40,371 nt of DNA from a virus. Shown here piece after piece: positions 8,776-16,912 of this stretch (position 1 is the first letter of the stretch; every line of letters starts with the position of its first letter). The notes below the pieces were generated by a model, which was not told the origin of the DNA, did no database searches, and saw only the letters and a list, made by a program, of their open reading frames with translations. The translations under genes and the position numbers were made by a program. The DNA lies in the IMG/VR virus record IMGVR_UViG_3300005613_000156, positions 1-40,371 of that record, one strand, 5' to 3'.

Positions 8776-9441
8776 ATGGCAACAAGTGTTATTATAGGCT
8801 TCGGCACGGTGGTGGGTGGTATATTTACTAATGCTTGTGTTACTAATGCAAGTTGGGGGTACAACCCTAATGTTCAAAGGATATATGGATTAGGTTCTAC
8901 GGAAGAATGTATGATTACTGAAAAACCTACTGAAAATGTAACCATTACTGTTTATGAAGGTACTGGTGGTCCTACTTCTGTAGGGGTTCTTGCCAGCACA
9001 GACTGTGATGATGTAAATACCCACAGTGTAACTGTTGTTCCCGCTACTTGTGGTGGTAATGTGGATAATATTACTGGTCTTTGGTATCTCACATCTTATA
9101 GTTATTCAAAAGGAGATCCTAATTTACCTGGTCAAGAAACTTGGTCTTTTCAGCGTTGGGTGGAAAGTCAAACTGATCCAACACAGTCGCCAGCACCTAA
9201 TCATTATATTCAAGGAGCAGCAGAAGCACAAGCCAGTGAAATGACCGGGTGTGGTATTACTTTCACTAACGTGGGTAATTTACAATCAGGTAGCACTGGT
9301 AGTGTGGCTGGAGGTGCAACTGGTCAAGCAAGTACTATGTATTATGGGGTGGCTCAGTCTGTAGGAGGGCCTACTTTAGGCGGTGGAGATTTAGGTACTG
9401 GAAGTGCCAGTATGCCTATAACACCGTTATGGACCGATTAA
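8776..9441 (+). CDS. Tail-tube-like protein (possible major tail protein)
   Basis: This 221-residue protein has the best ribosome site in the area (AGGAGGTG) and its own upstream gap, as expected for a highly made subunit. The N-terminal half is beta-rich (GFGTVVGGIFTNACVTNASW; IYGLGSTEECMITEKPTEN). The middle contains WYLTSYSYSKGDPNLPGQ then ETWSFQRW, which resembles the final strands of tail-tube subunits. The last 75 residues are Gly/Ala/Ser-rich and low complexity, perhaps exposed on the surface. It shares layout with the protein at 7314-7928. A decoration protein or minor tail protein is an alternative. Confidence 0.45.
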   Translation: MATSVIIGFGTVVGGIFTNACVTNASWGYNPNVQRIYGLGSTEECMITEKPTENVTITVYEGTGGPTSVGVLASTDCDDVNTHSVTVVPATCGGNVDNITGLWYLTSYSYSKGDPNLPGQETWSFQRWVESQTDPTQSPAPNHYIQGAAEAQASEMTGCGITFTNVGNLQSGSTGSVAGGATGQASTMYYGVAQSVGGPTLGGGDLGTGSASMPITPLWTD

Positions 9442-9465
9442 AGGATAAGTAAAGGGAGAAGAATT

Positions 9466-9900
9466 ATGGGTGATAAGTTTATACTTTCGGAAAAATTTCG
9501 TTTAGAACTTCATTGGAAAGAAATTAAATATGAAGCTGAAGAGCGTTGTAAATTAATTGATGCTTGTTTTTCAGGCCCTGTTTTAAGCATTGCTCAAAAA
9601 ATAGAGGAGAATAGCTTTATTGATTTAGATTTTTATGAGCAGTATTCTATAATAACTAAAAATTATTACGTAGCAAGATTTTCATGGAATAAGGTTATAT
9701 ATAATAAAGATAACACAGTTAGCTTAGGTGACGCATATTTATCTCACAACAAAGATTTAAATAAAGTTCCTAAATTAAAAAATAATGATTTTATTGTAAT
9801 AGACACTAAAGGCCATGAAGAAGAAACACATGCTTTTAATTTAGTTTATAGATCATATGTAGTGAATGAGAATTTTATAATGTATAATTTTAGAAAGTAG
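9466..9900 (+). CDS. Hypothetical protein (144 aa)
   Basis: This 144-residue acidic protein starts behind GGGAGAAG. It is unlike its neighbours in being mixed helix and strand with few Gly or Ser: an N-terminal helix (WKEIKYEAEERCKLIDACF) precedes an apparent beta half (YYVARFSWNKVIYN; DFIVIDTKGHEEETH). No membrane segment, zinc pattern or known motif is visible. A tail-assembly chaperone-like or regulatory protein is possible, but nothing in the sequence decides it. Confidence 0.5.
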   Translation: MGDKFILSEKFRLELHWKEIKYEAEERCKLIDACFSGPVLSIAQKIEENSFIDLDFYEQYSIITKNYYVARFSWNKVIYNKDNTVSLGDAYLSHNKDLNKVPKLKNNDFIVIDTKGHEEETHAFNLVYRSYVVNENFIMYNFRK

Positions 9901-9910
9901 AGGATAGAAT

Positions 9911-10261
9911 ATGCCTAGAGGTTGGGGAAGAAAATGTGGCACTGGTACTCCGCAGGAAGTTTGGCGAGATATGTACGGCACTGATTCTTACGGTAATTTG
10001 CCAGAATATAAATACCTACACCATGTTGGACAATGTTGGATGCCGTGTCCTTATTCTACGCAGTCAAACGCAACAAGAACTAGGGTTTTATTAGGCCTGG
10101 CTGATGTGGACCCTTTACCTACTCAAAATGATCATACTGGAAGTGATAATAAAATTTATTATATGAAAGCGTGGGCCAGGGGTAATAGGTGGGGATATGA
10201 ATGTACATTTGATGGTTGTCCTTACTTTACAGCTAACAGTGAAAGATATTTTTATGTATAA
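9911..10261 (+). CDS. Hypothetical Cys-containing protein (116 aa)
   Basis: This 116-residue protein starts 10 bases after the previous gene. It has cysteines at KCGTG, QCWMPC and the C-terminal ECTFDGCPYF, plus adjacent histidines (YLHHVGQC). This could form a zinc or disulfide site. It is Trp/Tyr-rich and looks like a small compact structural protein. No family is recognised; the setting suggests a tail or baseplate part. Confidence 0.5.
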   Translation: MPRGWGRKCGTGTPQEVWRDMYGTDSYGNLPEYKYLHHVGQCWMPCPYSTQSNATRTRVLLGLADVDPLPTQNDHTGSDNKIYYMKAWARGNRWGYECTFDGCPYFTANSERYFYV

Positions 10262-10282
10262 AATTAAGGAGGAATAATTAAC

Positions 10283-11260
10283 ATGGCTATAAACATTGAT
10301 ACACAAGATTTAGAAAACTATCCTGGAACTGTAAAAAGAGTTACTGTTGATCAAGATAGTATAGTGCCTACTGGAGAAGAAGGTGATGAAAAATATGTAT
10401 TCAAAACATCTACAACTGCTTATAGTGATAACACGACTAATGCTGCTATTCAAGATTTATACGTAACATATTTTAGAGGTGGTTGGGCCAAAAGTTCTGG
10501 ATTTGCAGGCAGCGGCGGTAAATTTAATCTTGATGCGACGCATTATAATCTTAAAGTTAAAATAGATAGTACTGTAAGCGGCACTGATGGAAATGGGTAT
10601 TATACTGTATCCTTAGATTATAATGTTGATGAAACGCCAATAAGTGGTGAAGCCATTGCTGCGGATATGGAAACTAAAATAAGAGCACTTACTATGGAAA
10701 CAGCTGATACAGGCTATGCTTTGGCTTATAGAAATTGTTCTGTAGAATATCAAAATGGAAAATTTTGGATAATTTCTGGAAGTCTTAGCAGATATTATAC
10801 CGGCTCCACTAAATCATCAGTTAGGGTTGCAGCAGCAGCCACTAATGATTGTAGTGTAGAATTAGGATTTGATTTACCATTAGAGACCGAGATTATGAGC
10901 GCTGTATCTATTAAAGAAGCCGCTTTGGGAGCAAATTATACAGCAGATACTACTCCGCTTACTATTGGTGCTGGAACTGGTGTTGTGGCTGGTGATTGTA
11001 TGATGATTACAGATGGTACTAATACTGATTATTTTACAGCTCTAAATGGTACTACAGATACTAGTGTCGTTGTACCTGTTAGTGGGACAAATGGTTTTGT
11101 TGGTATATCTAATAGTTATACTACGGCTGCTGGAGCTGTTGTCCAGAAGTTAAGACGGCAAGATCCTGAGGGCGAACCAACATTGTATTATACTGATATA
11201 GATACTATTGTTAGATTTGGTATAAAAACTATGGTCAATCAAATAGATTATAGTTCTTAA
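10283..11260 (+). CDS. Structural protein with hook-IN-like beta domain
   Basis: This 325-residue protein starts at ATG behind AAGGAGGA. Residues about 81-205 follow a pattern seen in flagellar hook IN domains and some phage tail proteins: paired strands, a short helix (EAIAADMETKIRAL), a Tyr/Ala strand, then FWIISGS, a Ser-rich turn, SVRVAAAA and VELGFDLPLETE. The same pattern recurs in the proteins at 21430-22980 and 31360-39321. The rest is Thr/Gly-rich beta sequence ending in a more ordered tail (YYTDIDTIVRFGIKTMVNQ). A tail or decoration protein is likely. The family link is by pattern and not confirmed. Confidence 0.5.
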   Translation: MAINIDTQDLENYPGTVKRVTVDQDSIVPTGEEGDEKYVFKTSTTAYSDNTTNAAIQDLYVTYFRGGWAKSSGFAGSGGKFNLDATHYNLKVKIDSTVSGTDGNGYYTVSLDYNVDETPISGEAIAADMETKIRALTMETADTGYALAYRNCSVEYQNGKFWIISGSLSRYYTGSTKSSVRVAAAATNDCSVELGFDLPLETEIMSAVSIKEAALGANYTADTTPLTIGAGTGVVAGDCMMITDGTNTDYFTALNGTTDTSVVVPVSGTNGFVGISNSYTTAAGAVVQKLRRQDPEGEPTLYYTDIDTIVRFGIKTMVNQIDYSS

Positions 11261-11271
11261 GGAGATAAACG

Positions 11272-11778
11272 TTGGCACAGTTTTTAGTAAGAAATAGTTT
11301 AAATCCTAATAAGGTTGTGAGGCTGGGGATAACTTTTGAGCAACTTGTACCTAAAGGTTATGAAGGTGGATATATTTGGTTAGTAGAGATTGCTACTAAT
11401 GAACCTCATAAAGATGGAGGTACAATACCGCCGGAATTTATAAATTTAACTAGCTTGGATAATTTAGACGAGGAAATACAAAAAGTTGTAGAAGTTATTT
11501 CTGCTAAAGTTGATTGGACTCCGCTTGAAGAAGATATAAGAGCACCAATTGTAGAATCTTGTTATCCATCTGACTATATTGTGGATATAGAGACTAATAT
11601 CTCAATAGTTATCAAGGATTTGTTACCGGCTGCTGGTATAGATACAGACAGTATACAGATGGTTATTACTACAGATAGTGAGGATTTTGATGTTACGTCG
11701 GAGCTTGATATAACTGGTGATCCTTATGAATATACAGTTAAGTGGAAACCATTTATGAGAGTTTATGGTGCGTATTAA
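11272..11778 (+). CDS. Structural protein with partial C-terminal Ig-like domain, TTG start
   Basis: The 168-residue product begins at TTG, 11 bases after the previous stop, behind AAGGAGAT; no ATG exists near the 5' end. Residues 1-88 are a mixed domain of unknown type. From about residue 90 the sequence (PIVESCYPSDYIVDIETN, then ISIVIKDLLPAAGIDTDSIQ) aligns with the Ig-like repeat in the 918-residue protein (SPSREQANVAIDSNIYYEVK, DDGAGVDIDSLEMTVN). It stops after YTVKWKPF, before the last two strands expected for such a domain. The thiamine-enzyme-like pair follows 12 bases later. The domain may be truncated or completed by another chain. Confidence 0.55.
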   Translation: MAQFLVRNSLNPNKVVRLGITFEQLVPKGYEGGYIWLVEIATNEPHKDGGTIPPEFINLTSLDNLDEEIQKVVEVISAKVDWTPLEEDIRAPIVESCYPSDYIVDIETNISIVIKDLLPAAGIDTDSIQMVITTDSEDFDVTSELDITGDPYEYTVKWKPFMRVYGAY

Positions 11779-11790
11779 AAGGAGGATATT

Positions 11791-12276
11791 ATGGTCAAGG
11801 CAAAGGATTTCTGGAGTTACTTATGTGAAGAATTAGATTATAGGTTTTTTGCTGGGGTTGTTTGTGAAGGATTAAAACCATTGTATGACACTATGGATAG
11901 TAGATTCATGCATTATATACCCGCTGTGAATGAGAAAGTTGCTTTAGGTTTGGTTAATGGCGCAAGAATTGCCGGTGTGAAAGGAGCAGTTTTAATGAGT
12001 GCTAATTATTTACTTGATGTTTCAAACTCATTAATTTCATTTAACAAACAATACGAAGTCCCAGCATTAATTATATGTTATGATGAAGAATATTATTGGT
12101 CAAAACATAATTCAATTGTATCATTATTGTTAGCCCATTTTAAAGTTATGAAAATTGATGATGATATAGAAGAGCCTGATTATACATTCGAAGATAACAT
12201 AAATATTGTTGTGAAAGGTGCCGAAGAGGAAAACAGACCTGGAATATTATTTATAGGAAAGGAGGATTTAGAATGA
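11791..12276 (+). CDS. ThDP-binding decarboxylase alpha-like subunit (phosphonopyruvate/sulfopyruvate decarboxylase family)
   Basis: This 161-residue protein matches the N-terminal (PYR) half of phosphonopyruvate and sulfopyruvate decarboxylases, which bind thiamine diphosphate (ThDP). In order: FFAGVVCEG (residues 19-27; family GVPCS), AVNEKVALGLVNGARIAG (45-62), with Glu48 in the place of the ThDP-activating Glu, then VLM (67-69), and SNSLISFNKQYEVPALIICY (78-97), matching the family 'N.L.SL...Y.iP.l'. The usual QNSG after VLM is replaced by SANY, and the RGEPG-type loop is YDEEYYW. Length matches a stand-alone alpha subunit such as ComD. It overlaps the next gene by 4 bases (ATGA), so the two are coupled. 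In active relatives the pair decarboxylates a 2-oxo acid; the substrate here is unknown. Confidence 0.72.
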   Translation: MVKAKDFWSYLCEELDYRFFAGVVCEGLKPLYDTMDSRFMHYIPAVNEKVALGLVNGARIAGVKGAVLMSANYLLDVSNSLISFNKQYEVPALIICYDEEYYWSKHNSIVSLLLAHFKVMKIDDDIEEPDYTFEDNINIVVKGAEEENRPGILFIGKEDLE

Positions 12277-12908
12277 AGAGATACACAACAGTAAAAAAAT
12301 TTTTATCTGTTTTAAACAATAATGATATAGCTATATTTGTTGGTCAAAATCTGTGCGAAGAAGCATTTAAATATGATAGAGAAGGCAGTTTTTATCTATT
12401 AGATGTCAATGAGCTTCATTCTTCATTAGCTCTTGGCGTAGCAATGTGTACTGACAAAAGAGTGTTTGTGTTTTGTAATGATGGTGATTTTTTAAGAGAG
12501 ATCGGTTCTGCTGCTCAGATGGCTGTTAGTAGATGTAGTAATATATTTTACGTTGTATTAGCCACAGGTTTTTACCAGTTTGCTGGTGGACAGCCAACTA
12601 TTTTCAATGAGTTTCCCGCTTCTAAAACTGTTTTTGCTAATTTAGGATTTTTGGTGAACGATTATATAAATTATTTTGAAGAGGGTAAGGCAGGAATGAA
12701 ATCATTAAAGGTTTATTTAGAGCGAATAAAAGGTCCTATGGCTATAATAATGAGATTAGAAAAGGGTATTAGAAAAAATGTTAGGGAAGAAATATCTTAT
12801 TCTAAACAGGAATTAACTGATAGAATAATGAAATTTATTAGTGATGAAAGTTTGGGTACATCATTATATATAAAACCTTCTAATTTATTCTCTAATATGG
12901 AGGGATAA
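12273..12908 (+). CDS. ThDP-binding decarboxylase beta-like subunit (phosphonopyruvate/sulfopyruvate decarboxylase family)
   Basis: This 211-residue protein matches the C-terminal (PP) half of the same enzyme family and starts inside the alpha-like gene's stop (ATGA). SSLALGVAM (50-58) corresponds to 'ALGiAl'. CNDGDFLREIGS (68-79) corresponds to DGDGxLLMNLGS and keeps Asp70 as possible Mg ligand, with NDG instead of GDG. VVLATGFYQFAGGQPTIF (94-111) corresponds to LDNGxYGSTGGQPT; GGQPT is kept but the DN pair is AT, so the usual Asn metal ligand is Thr98. Together the two chains (372 residues) equal one full-length family member. The last 60 residues are Lys/Glu-rich helix. It may be an enzyme with altered cofactor geometry or a pseudoenzyme. 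Its position between fibre genes is unusual. Confidence 0.72.
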   Translation: MKRYTTVKKFLSVLNNNDIAIFVGQNLCEEAFKYDREGSFYLLDVNELHSSLALGVAMCTDKRVFVFCNDGDFLREIGSAAQMAVSRCSNIFYVVLATGFYQFAGGQPTIFNEFPASKTVFANLGFLVNDYINYFEEGKAGMKSLKVYLERIKGPMAIIMRLEKGIRKNVREEISYSKQELTDRIMKFISDESLGTSLYIKPSNLFSNMEG

Positions 12909-12913
12909 TTTAA

Positions 12914-14134
12914 ATGGCTTATGAAAATATAACATTACGAAAACGAAATGTCGTCATGGTAGATGGTTATTTCTATATGTTTGATGAGGATACTGATAGT
13001 TTAATTGTCAAGACCGATGATGGTACACAGGCATATTCATATCCATTAGATACTACTATTACTAATCAAATTGTCAGTTTGGAATACGATGGTAGAAATT
13101 TCTGGACTTTAGAAAATTTAGCAGGTAATGATATTACAATTAGAAAATGGTATTTGGATAACTATGTTTGTAAATTAAGACAGACATTTAGTCTTATAGA
13201 AACTGGTTCTCATAAATATGAATCCAACGCATTTACTGTTGAGCATTATCATGTAGAATTTAGTAGCCCAGAAGCTGCCGGTCAGACTACTTTAAGTATT
13301 ACAGATGGGTCTAATCTATCAAGCGGAATGACTATTACTCTTGGTCCTAATTCAAGTGGTCAAATAGAAGAACGCACCGTTAACTCTGCTGGACCAGATT
13401 GGGTAAATATAAATGGCACTACTTCGTATGCATATGATACTGGTGATCCAATTGTTTTTTTCACTAACCTTTGGATATTTAATGACTGGGATGGTTTGAA
13501 TCAGACAGGTGCATTATATAAGTTTAGTGCTTATACTGGTTCGTTAGTAACTAAGTATTCTGGTGGTGCATACCAGGACATTGAAGCTTGTACTTTTTAC
13601 GATATGTCAGATGTTTACGGCTCAGGGTCGGAAGCTATATGTTATATTAAAGCTACTAATTGTATATTTTTAGATCCAAGCGATTTAAATAATAGTTTTG
13701 GTTCAATGGTCATGGATAACGTAGAAGATGATCAAGCTACTGTTATTAATATTTACGATTTAACTATAGAAGGTACCAATGTTTATAGGCTTCAATTAAA
13801 AGCTACCTATTATGGAACTACTTATACTTTTGCTAACAGTTCTTACAACTATCAGCTTTCAACGCTGGATGCATTTATAACCAGTATTAGTTTAAGTGCT
13901 AATCCTGCTATTTTACCTGCTGACAGCGTAACTACTAGTACTATAACCGCTATAGTTAAAGATCAGTTCTTACTACCTATAGCAAGTAAATTAGTTTATT
14001 TTACAGACGATGATGCTGTTGGTTCTATTGTAACATCTCCTGTGAGCACTAATGCACAAGGAGTAGCAGTAACAACATATATTGCTGGAAACCAAGCACG
14101 AGAAGTAAGAATTACTGCGACAGCGCAACAATAA
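12914..14134 (+). CDS. Fibre/decoration protein with C-terminal Ig-like (Big_1-type) domain
   Basis: This 406-residue protein begins MAYENI, as does its downstream neighbour, and the two are clear paralogues: both contain VEHY near residues 110-125, a 'TLGP' turn, and a YKFSAYTGS/FKINAYSGN strand. Residues 1-310 look like a beta-propeller- or beta-sandwich-like region. Residues about 321-406 form an Ig-like domain of the invasin Big_1 kind (ITSISLSANPAILPADSVTT; TITAIVKDQFLLPIASKLVY; NAQGVAVTTYIAG). Such domains stack to extend fibres or bind carbohydrate weakly. A strong AGGGA site precedes the ATG. Likely a tail fibre or surface decoration subunit. Confidence 0.6.
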   Translation: MAYENITLRKRNVVMVDGYFYMFDEDTDSLIVKTDDGTQAYSYPLDTTITNQIVSLEYDGRNFWTLENLAGNDITIRKWYLDNYVCKLRQTFSLIETGSHKYESNAFTVEHYHVEFSSPEAAGQTTLSITDGSNLSSGMTITLGPNSSGQIEERTVNSAGPDWVNINGTTSYAYDTGDPIVFFTNLWIFNDWDGLNQTGALYKFSAYTGSLVTKYSGGAYQDIEACTFYDMSDVYGSGSEAICYIKATNCIFLDPSDLNNSFGSMVMDNVEDDQATVINIYDLTIEGTNVYRLQLKATYYGTTYTFANSSYNYQLSTLDAFITSISLSANPAILPADSVTTSTITAIVKDQFLLPIASKLVYFTDDDAVGSIVTSPVSTNAQGVAVTTYIAGNQAREVRITATAQQ

Positions 14135-14147
14135 TAGGGAGATTTAG

Positions 14148-16904
14148 ATGGCGTACGAAAATATTCAGATACAATATCCTAATTTTTGTCATGGTCCACA
14201 AGACGGAACGTTTTGTACTATTAATCAGGATGTTGCTACTACCATAATGCGTGTTAAAACATCTGCTGGTGGATTTATAGCAGATTACACGTTGTCATCT
14301 AATATTATAAATGAGCTGCTGCATTTAGAATATGTAGGCCCTATGGATTTGACTGGAATGTTAGATGGATTAACTTTTTTTACTGTGGAGAAAGTAAATA
14401 ATACTACAGTAATAATAAAGAGGTGGGAGTCAAGGCCTAGTTCTAACCAGTTGAATTTGAAGCAGCAGATTATAAAGTCTAATACAGGTAGTTACTATTA
14501 TGATATAAATAGTGCGGCAGTGGAGCATTATAGAAGAACATTTTCAGACAGCTTGCCGGCCGGTAGTAATTATGTGGAGCTAAATTCTACAAGCAGGATT
14601 GCTTCTGGAACAAAATTACTTTTAGGCCCCAGTACCGATGCTGATAATATAGGAGATTATGAATATGTTACAGTGAGTTTTGTAAGCGGAAACAAAGCGT
14701 ATCTGACTTCTAATTTAGTTTATGATTATGTGTTGGGAGATGGTGTTTGTTTTTATACCCATGTTTACTTATATAGTAATATAGGTATAGGTGGAGATGC
14801 TTCAAGAGGAACCCTATTTAAGATTAATGCTTATAGCGGAAATGTAGATGACACAAATACGGATAAGGTCTATCAAAACATAAGTGTCGCCAGATGGTAT
14901 GAAGCTACTGCTTCGGTTGCTTCTATAAGTGATAATAACATGCTTTTTGTAAGCCCCTACAATTCATATTTAAATTGGAAATCTATGTTCATGAATAATA
15001 TAGAAGATAATAATTATGATATGTTTGAACTTCATGATGTAGTGTTTGAAGATTACGCTGTTTTGAAACTTATGAATAAGATGACATTAAGAGATGATAA
15101 CGGTAATAAAACTACCTATGATTGGGGAAGTTGGTATAATTATAGACAAGATACAATTCTTCCTTATACTAATAGTATACAGATATATACAACTAAGTCT
15201 TTTATGATAGGAGCTAATGATACTACTACTTTCTATATAAAAGTTATTGACCAGTTTGGTGTTGGTCTAAGAGACAAAACTGTTAATTTATATTTAGACA
15301 GCGGTGATATAGCCGCACAATTCAATCCTACTAATGGACAGGTTATTACTGATATAAATGGAGAAGCTACTGTTGGATATACATCTGGTTCTTCTTATAC
15401 TGGAGTTACGGTTATAACTTGTAGAGTTGATGGTTCGTCTGCTCTTACTGGTAGTCAGTATGTTTGGGATAGTATAAGGATTTATAGTGAGATAGATGTG
15501 GATCCTCCTGTAGAAACTAAATTATTTCAATTAAAAGAAGTAGAAAGTGTTAATAACAATTTGATAAAACAAGTTGCAGAGGATGTTAGTATTTCCATAG
15601 CTATGTTTGGCAGAACATTTTTTACAACTCCAGGCGGAGATTGGATAAACCCTTGTACAGGCAGTTTTGATGTTGAAGATTGGATACCTGGATTAGTTAT
15701 TGGAGAAAACGATTGCCCGAATGCAGCTAATGGAGGTGGAATGTCACCGGGTGGTCCTCCTTTTGATGATGCAAGTTTGTATAATATGAAACCAAACCAA
15801 ATAACTCAAGTTTTAGATTTTGAAAGTGAATATCCGATGTATCAAGTAGGAAGTTTTAAAGTGAAAGGAAAGGAATGGCAAGATCCTCCTGGACAATGGG
15901 TTGATGTTTGGACTGAGCCCTATTTCTCTATGTATCAAAAAGAAGAATCTGGAGAAATGACATTTAGCCAACTAAAAGTTAGCACTCATACTTATTGGTT
16001 GGAAGGAACTGCTTATGATGAATTATGGACGCACACTGAATTAGACCAGTTTGTGTTTGTTGAAGATGCCATACCTAAATTCTGGAGTGAGAAGAACCCT
16101 AAAAGTACTAATATTTGGATTAGACTAAGGCCTTTTGCTTATAGTTTGAACGCTCTTAGATTGACATATCTTGTGAGAGAAGTTTGGTATGGTGGAGATA
16201 CTAATTACGTAAACGTGACTTCTCAAGTAGCTTATCAATATTTTGATGCGGGCGGTGGTATATTGGGTGTTGAGTTAACATATAATCCTACACAAGATTT
16301 TCACCATAATTCAGTTGTTTATATACACATAGAGATATATGATACTGCGTTTATTGCCAACAAAATAACTACAAGCTATTGGTTTACTATTATACCAGAT
16401 TATAAAAGCCCATATCTTGAGAATTTAAGTCCGAGCCGAGAACAAGCTAATGTGGCTATAGATTCAAATATTTATTACGAGGTTAAAGACGATGGTGCTG
16501 GTGTTGATATAGACAGTTTAGAAATGACTGTTAATTCTAGAAGAGTAGTGCCTACAACTATAACTAGGATTACAGACAACCATTATGCAATTAATTATAT
16601 ACCATCTAATAACTTTTATTATGATAAAAGAATTACGGTGTCTGTGAAAGTTAAAGATACAAGTGATTTTGAAAACTGGTTAAATGATAGATATTCGTTT
16701 TATACCGCAGAAAGTGATGAGATACTTTTTACAGCATTGGAGCCAGGTATGTGTAAAAAAGGATTACCAAGATTTCAAGATGTTTCGTTTGTTGCATTAG
16801 GTATTGGCAGCGGAATAGATAGAAGCACTTTGAGATTACAAGTGCACGATTATGATGTAACAGATGACTCACAAATTGTTCCGATTATTTATAGGATAAG
16901 TTAG
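14148..16904 (+). CDS. Large fibre protein with Big_1-type and tandem Ig-like domains, last domain incomplete
   Basis: This 918-residue paralogue of the preceding protein keeps the same N-terminal 330 residues in outline. A Big_1-type domain lies near residues 341-445 (FYIKVIDQFGVGLRDKTVNL; DINGEATVGYTSG). A spacer with a Gly/Pro-rich stretch (NGGGMSPGGPPFDDASL) follows. Then come Ig-like repeats: one near 655-750, one near 754-855 (SPSREQANVAIDSNIYYEVK ... RYSFYTAE), and the start of a third (FVALGIGSGIDRSTLRLQV) that ends after about half its strands. The stop is 8 bases before an HNH endonuclease gene, which suggests the 3' end may have been lost or replaced. Probably a tail fibre or tip protein. 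Confidence 0.6.
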   Translation: MAYENIQIQYPNFCHGPQDGTFCTINQDVATTIMRVKTSAGGFIADYTLSSNIINELLHLEYVGPMDLTGMLDGLTFFTVEKVNNTTVIIKRWESRPSSNQLNLKQQIIKSNTGSYYYDINSAAVEHYRRTFSDSLPAGSNYVELNSTSRIASGTKLLLGPSTDADNIGDYEYVTVSFVSGNKAYLTSNLVYDYVLGDGVCFYTHVYLYSNIGIGGDASRGTLFKINAYSGNVDDTNTDKVYQNISVARWYEATASVASISDNNMLFVSPYNSYLNWKSMFMNNIEDNNYDMFELHDVVFEDYAVLKLMNKMTLRDDNGNKTTYDWGSWYNYRQDTILPYTNSIQIYTTKSFMIGANDTTTFYIKVIDQFGVGLRDKTVNLYLDSGDIAAQFNPTNGQVITDINGEATVGYTSGSSYTGVTVITCRVDGSSALTGSQYVWDSIRIYSEIDVDPPVETKLFQLKEVESVNNNLIKQVAEDVSISIAMFGRTFFTTPGGDWINPCTGSFDVEDWIPGLVIGENDCPNAANGGGMSPGGPPFDDASLYNMKPNQITQVLDFESEYPMYQVGSFKVKGKEWQDPPGQWVDVWTEPYFSMYQKEESGEMTFSQLKVSTHTYWLEGTAYDELWTHTELDQFVFVEDAIPKFWSEKNPKSTNIWIRLRPFAYSLNALRLTYLVREVWYGGDTNYVNVTSQVAYQYFDAGGGILGVELTYNPTQDFHHNSVVYIHIEIYDTAFIANKITTSYWFTIIPDYKSPYLENLSPSREQANVAIDSNIYYEVKDDGAGVDIDSLEMTVNSRRVVPTTITRITDNHYAINYIPSNNFYYDKRITVSVKVKDTSDFENWLNDRYSFYTAESDEILFTALEPGMCKKGLPRFQDVSFVALGIGSGIDRSTLRLQVHDYDVTDDSQIVPIIYRIS

Positions 16905-16912
16905 GAGGGTTT

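Noticed and set aside
11791-12908. Host metabolic genes joined by misassembly
   Set aside because: Spacing, ribosome sites, strand and base composition match the phage neighbours on both sides, and the motifs diverge from typical bacterial enzymes.
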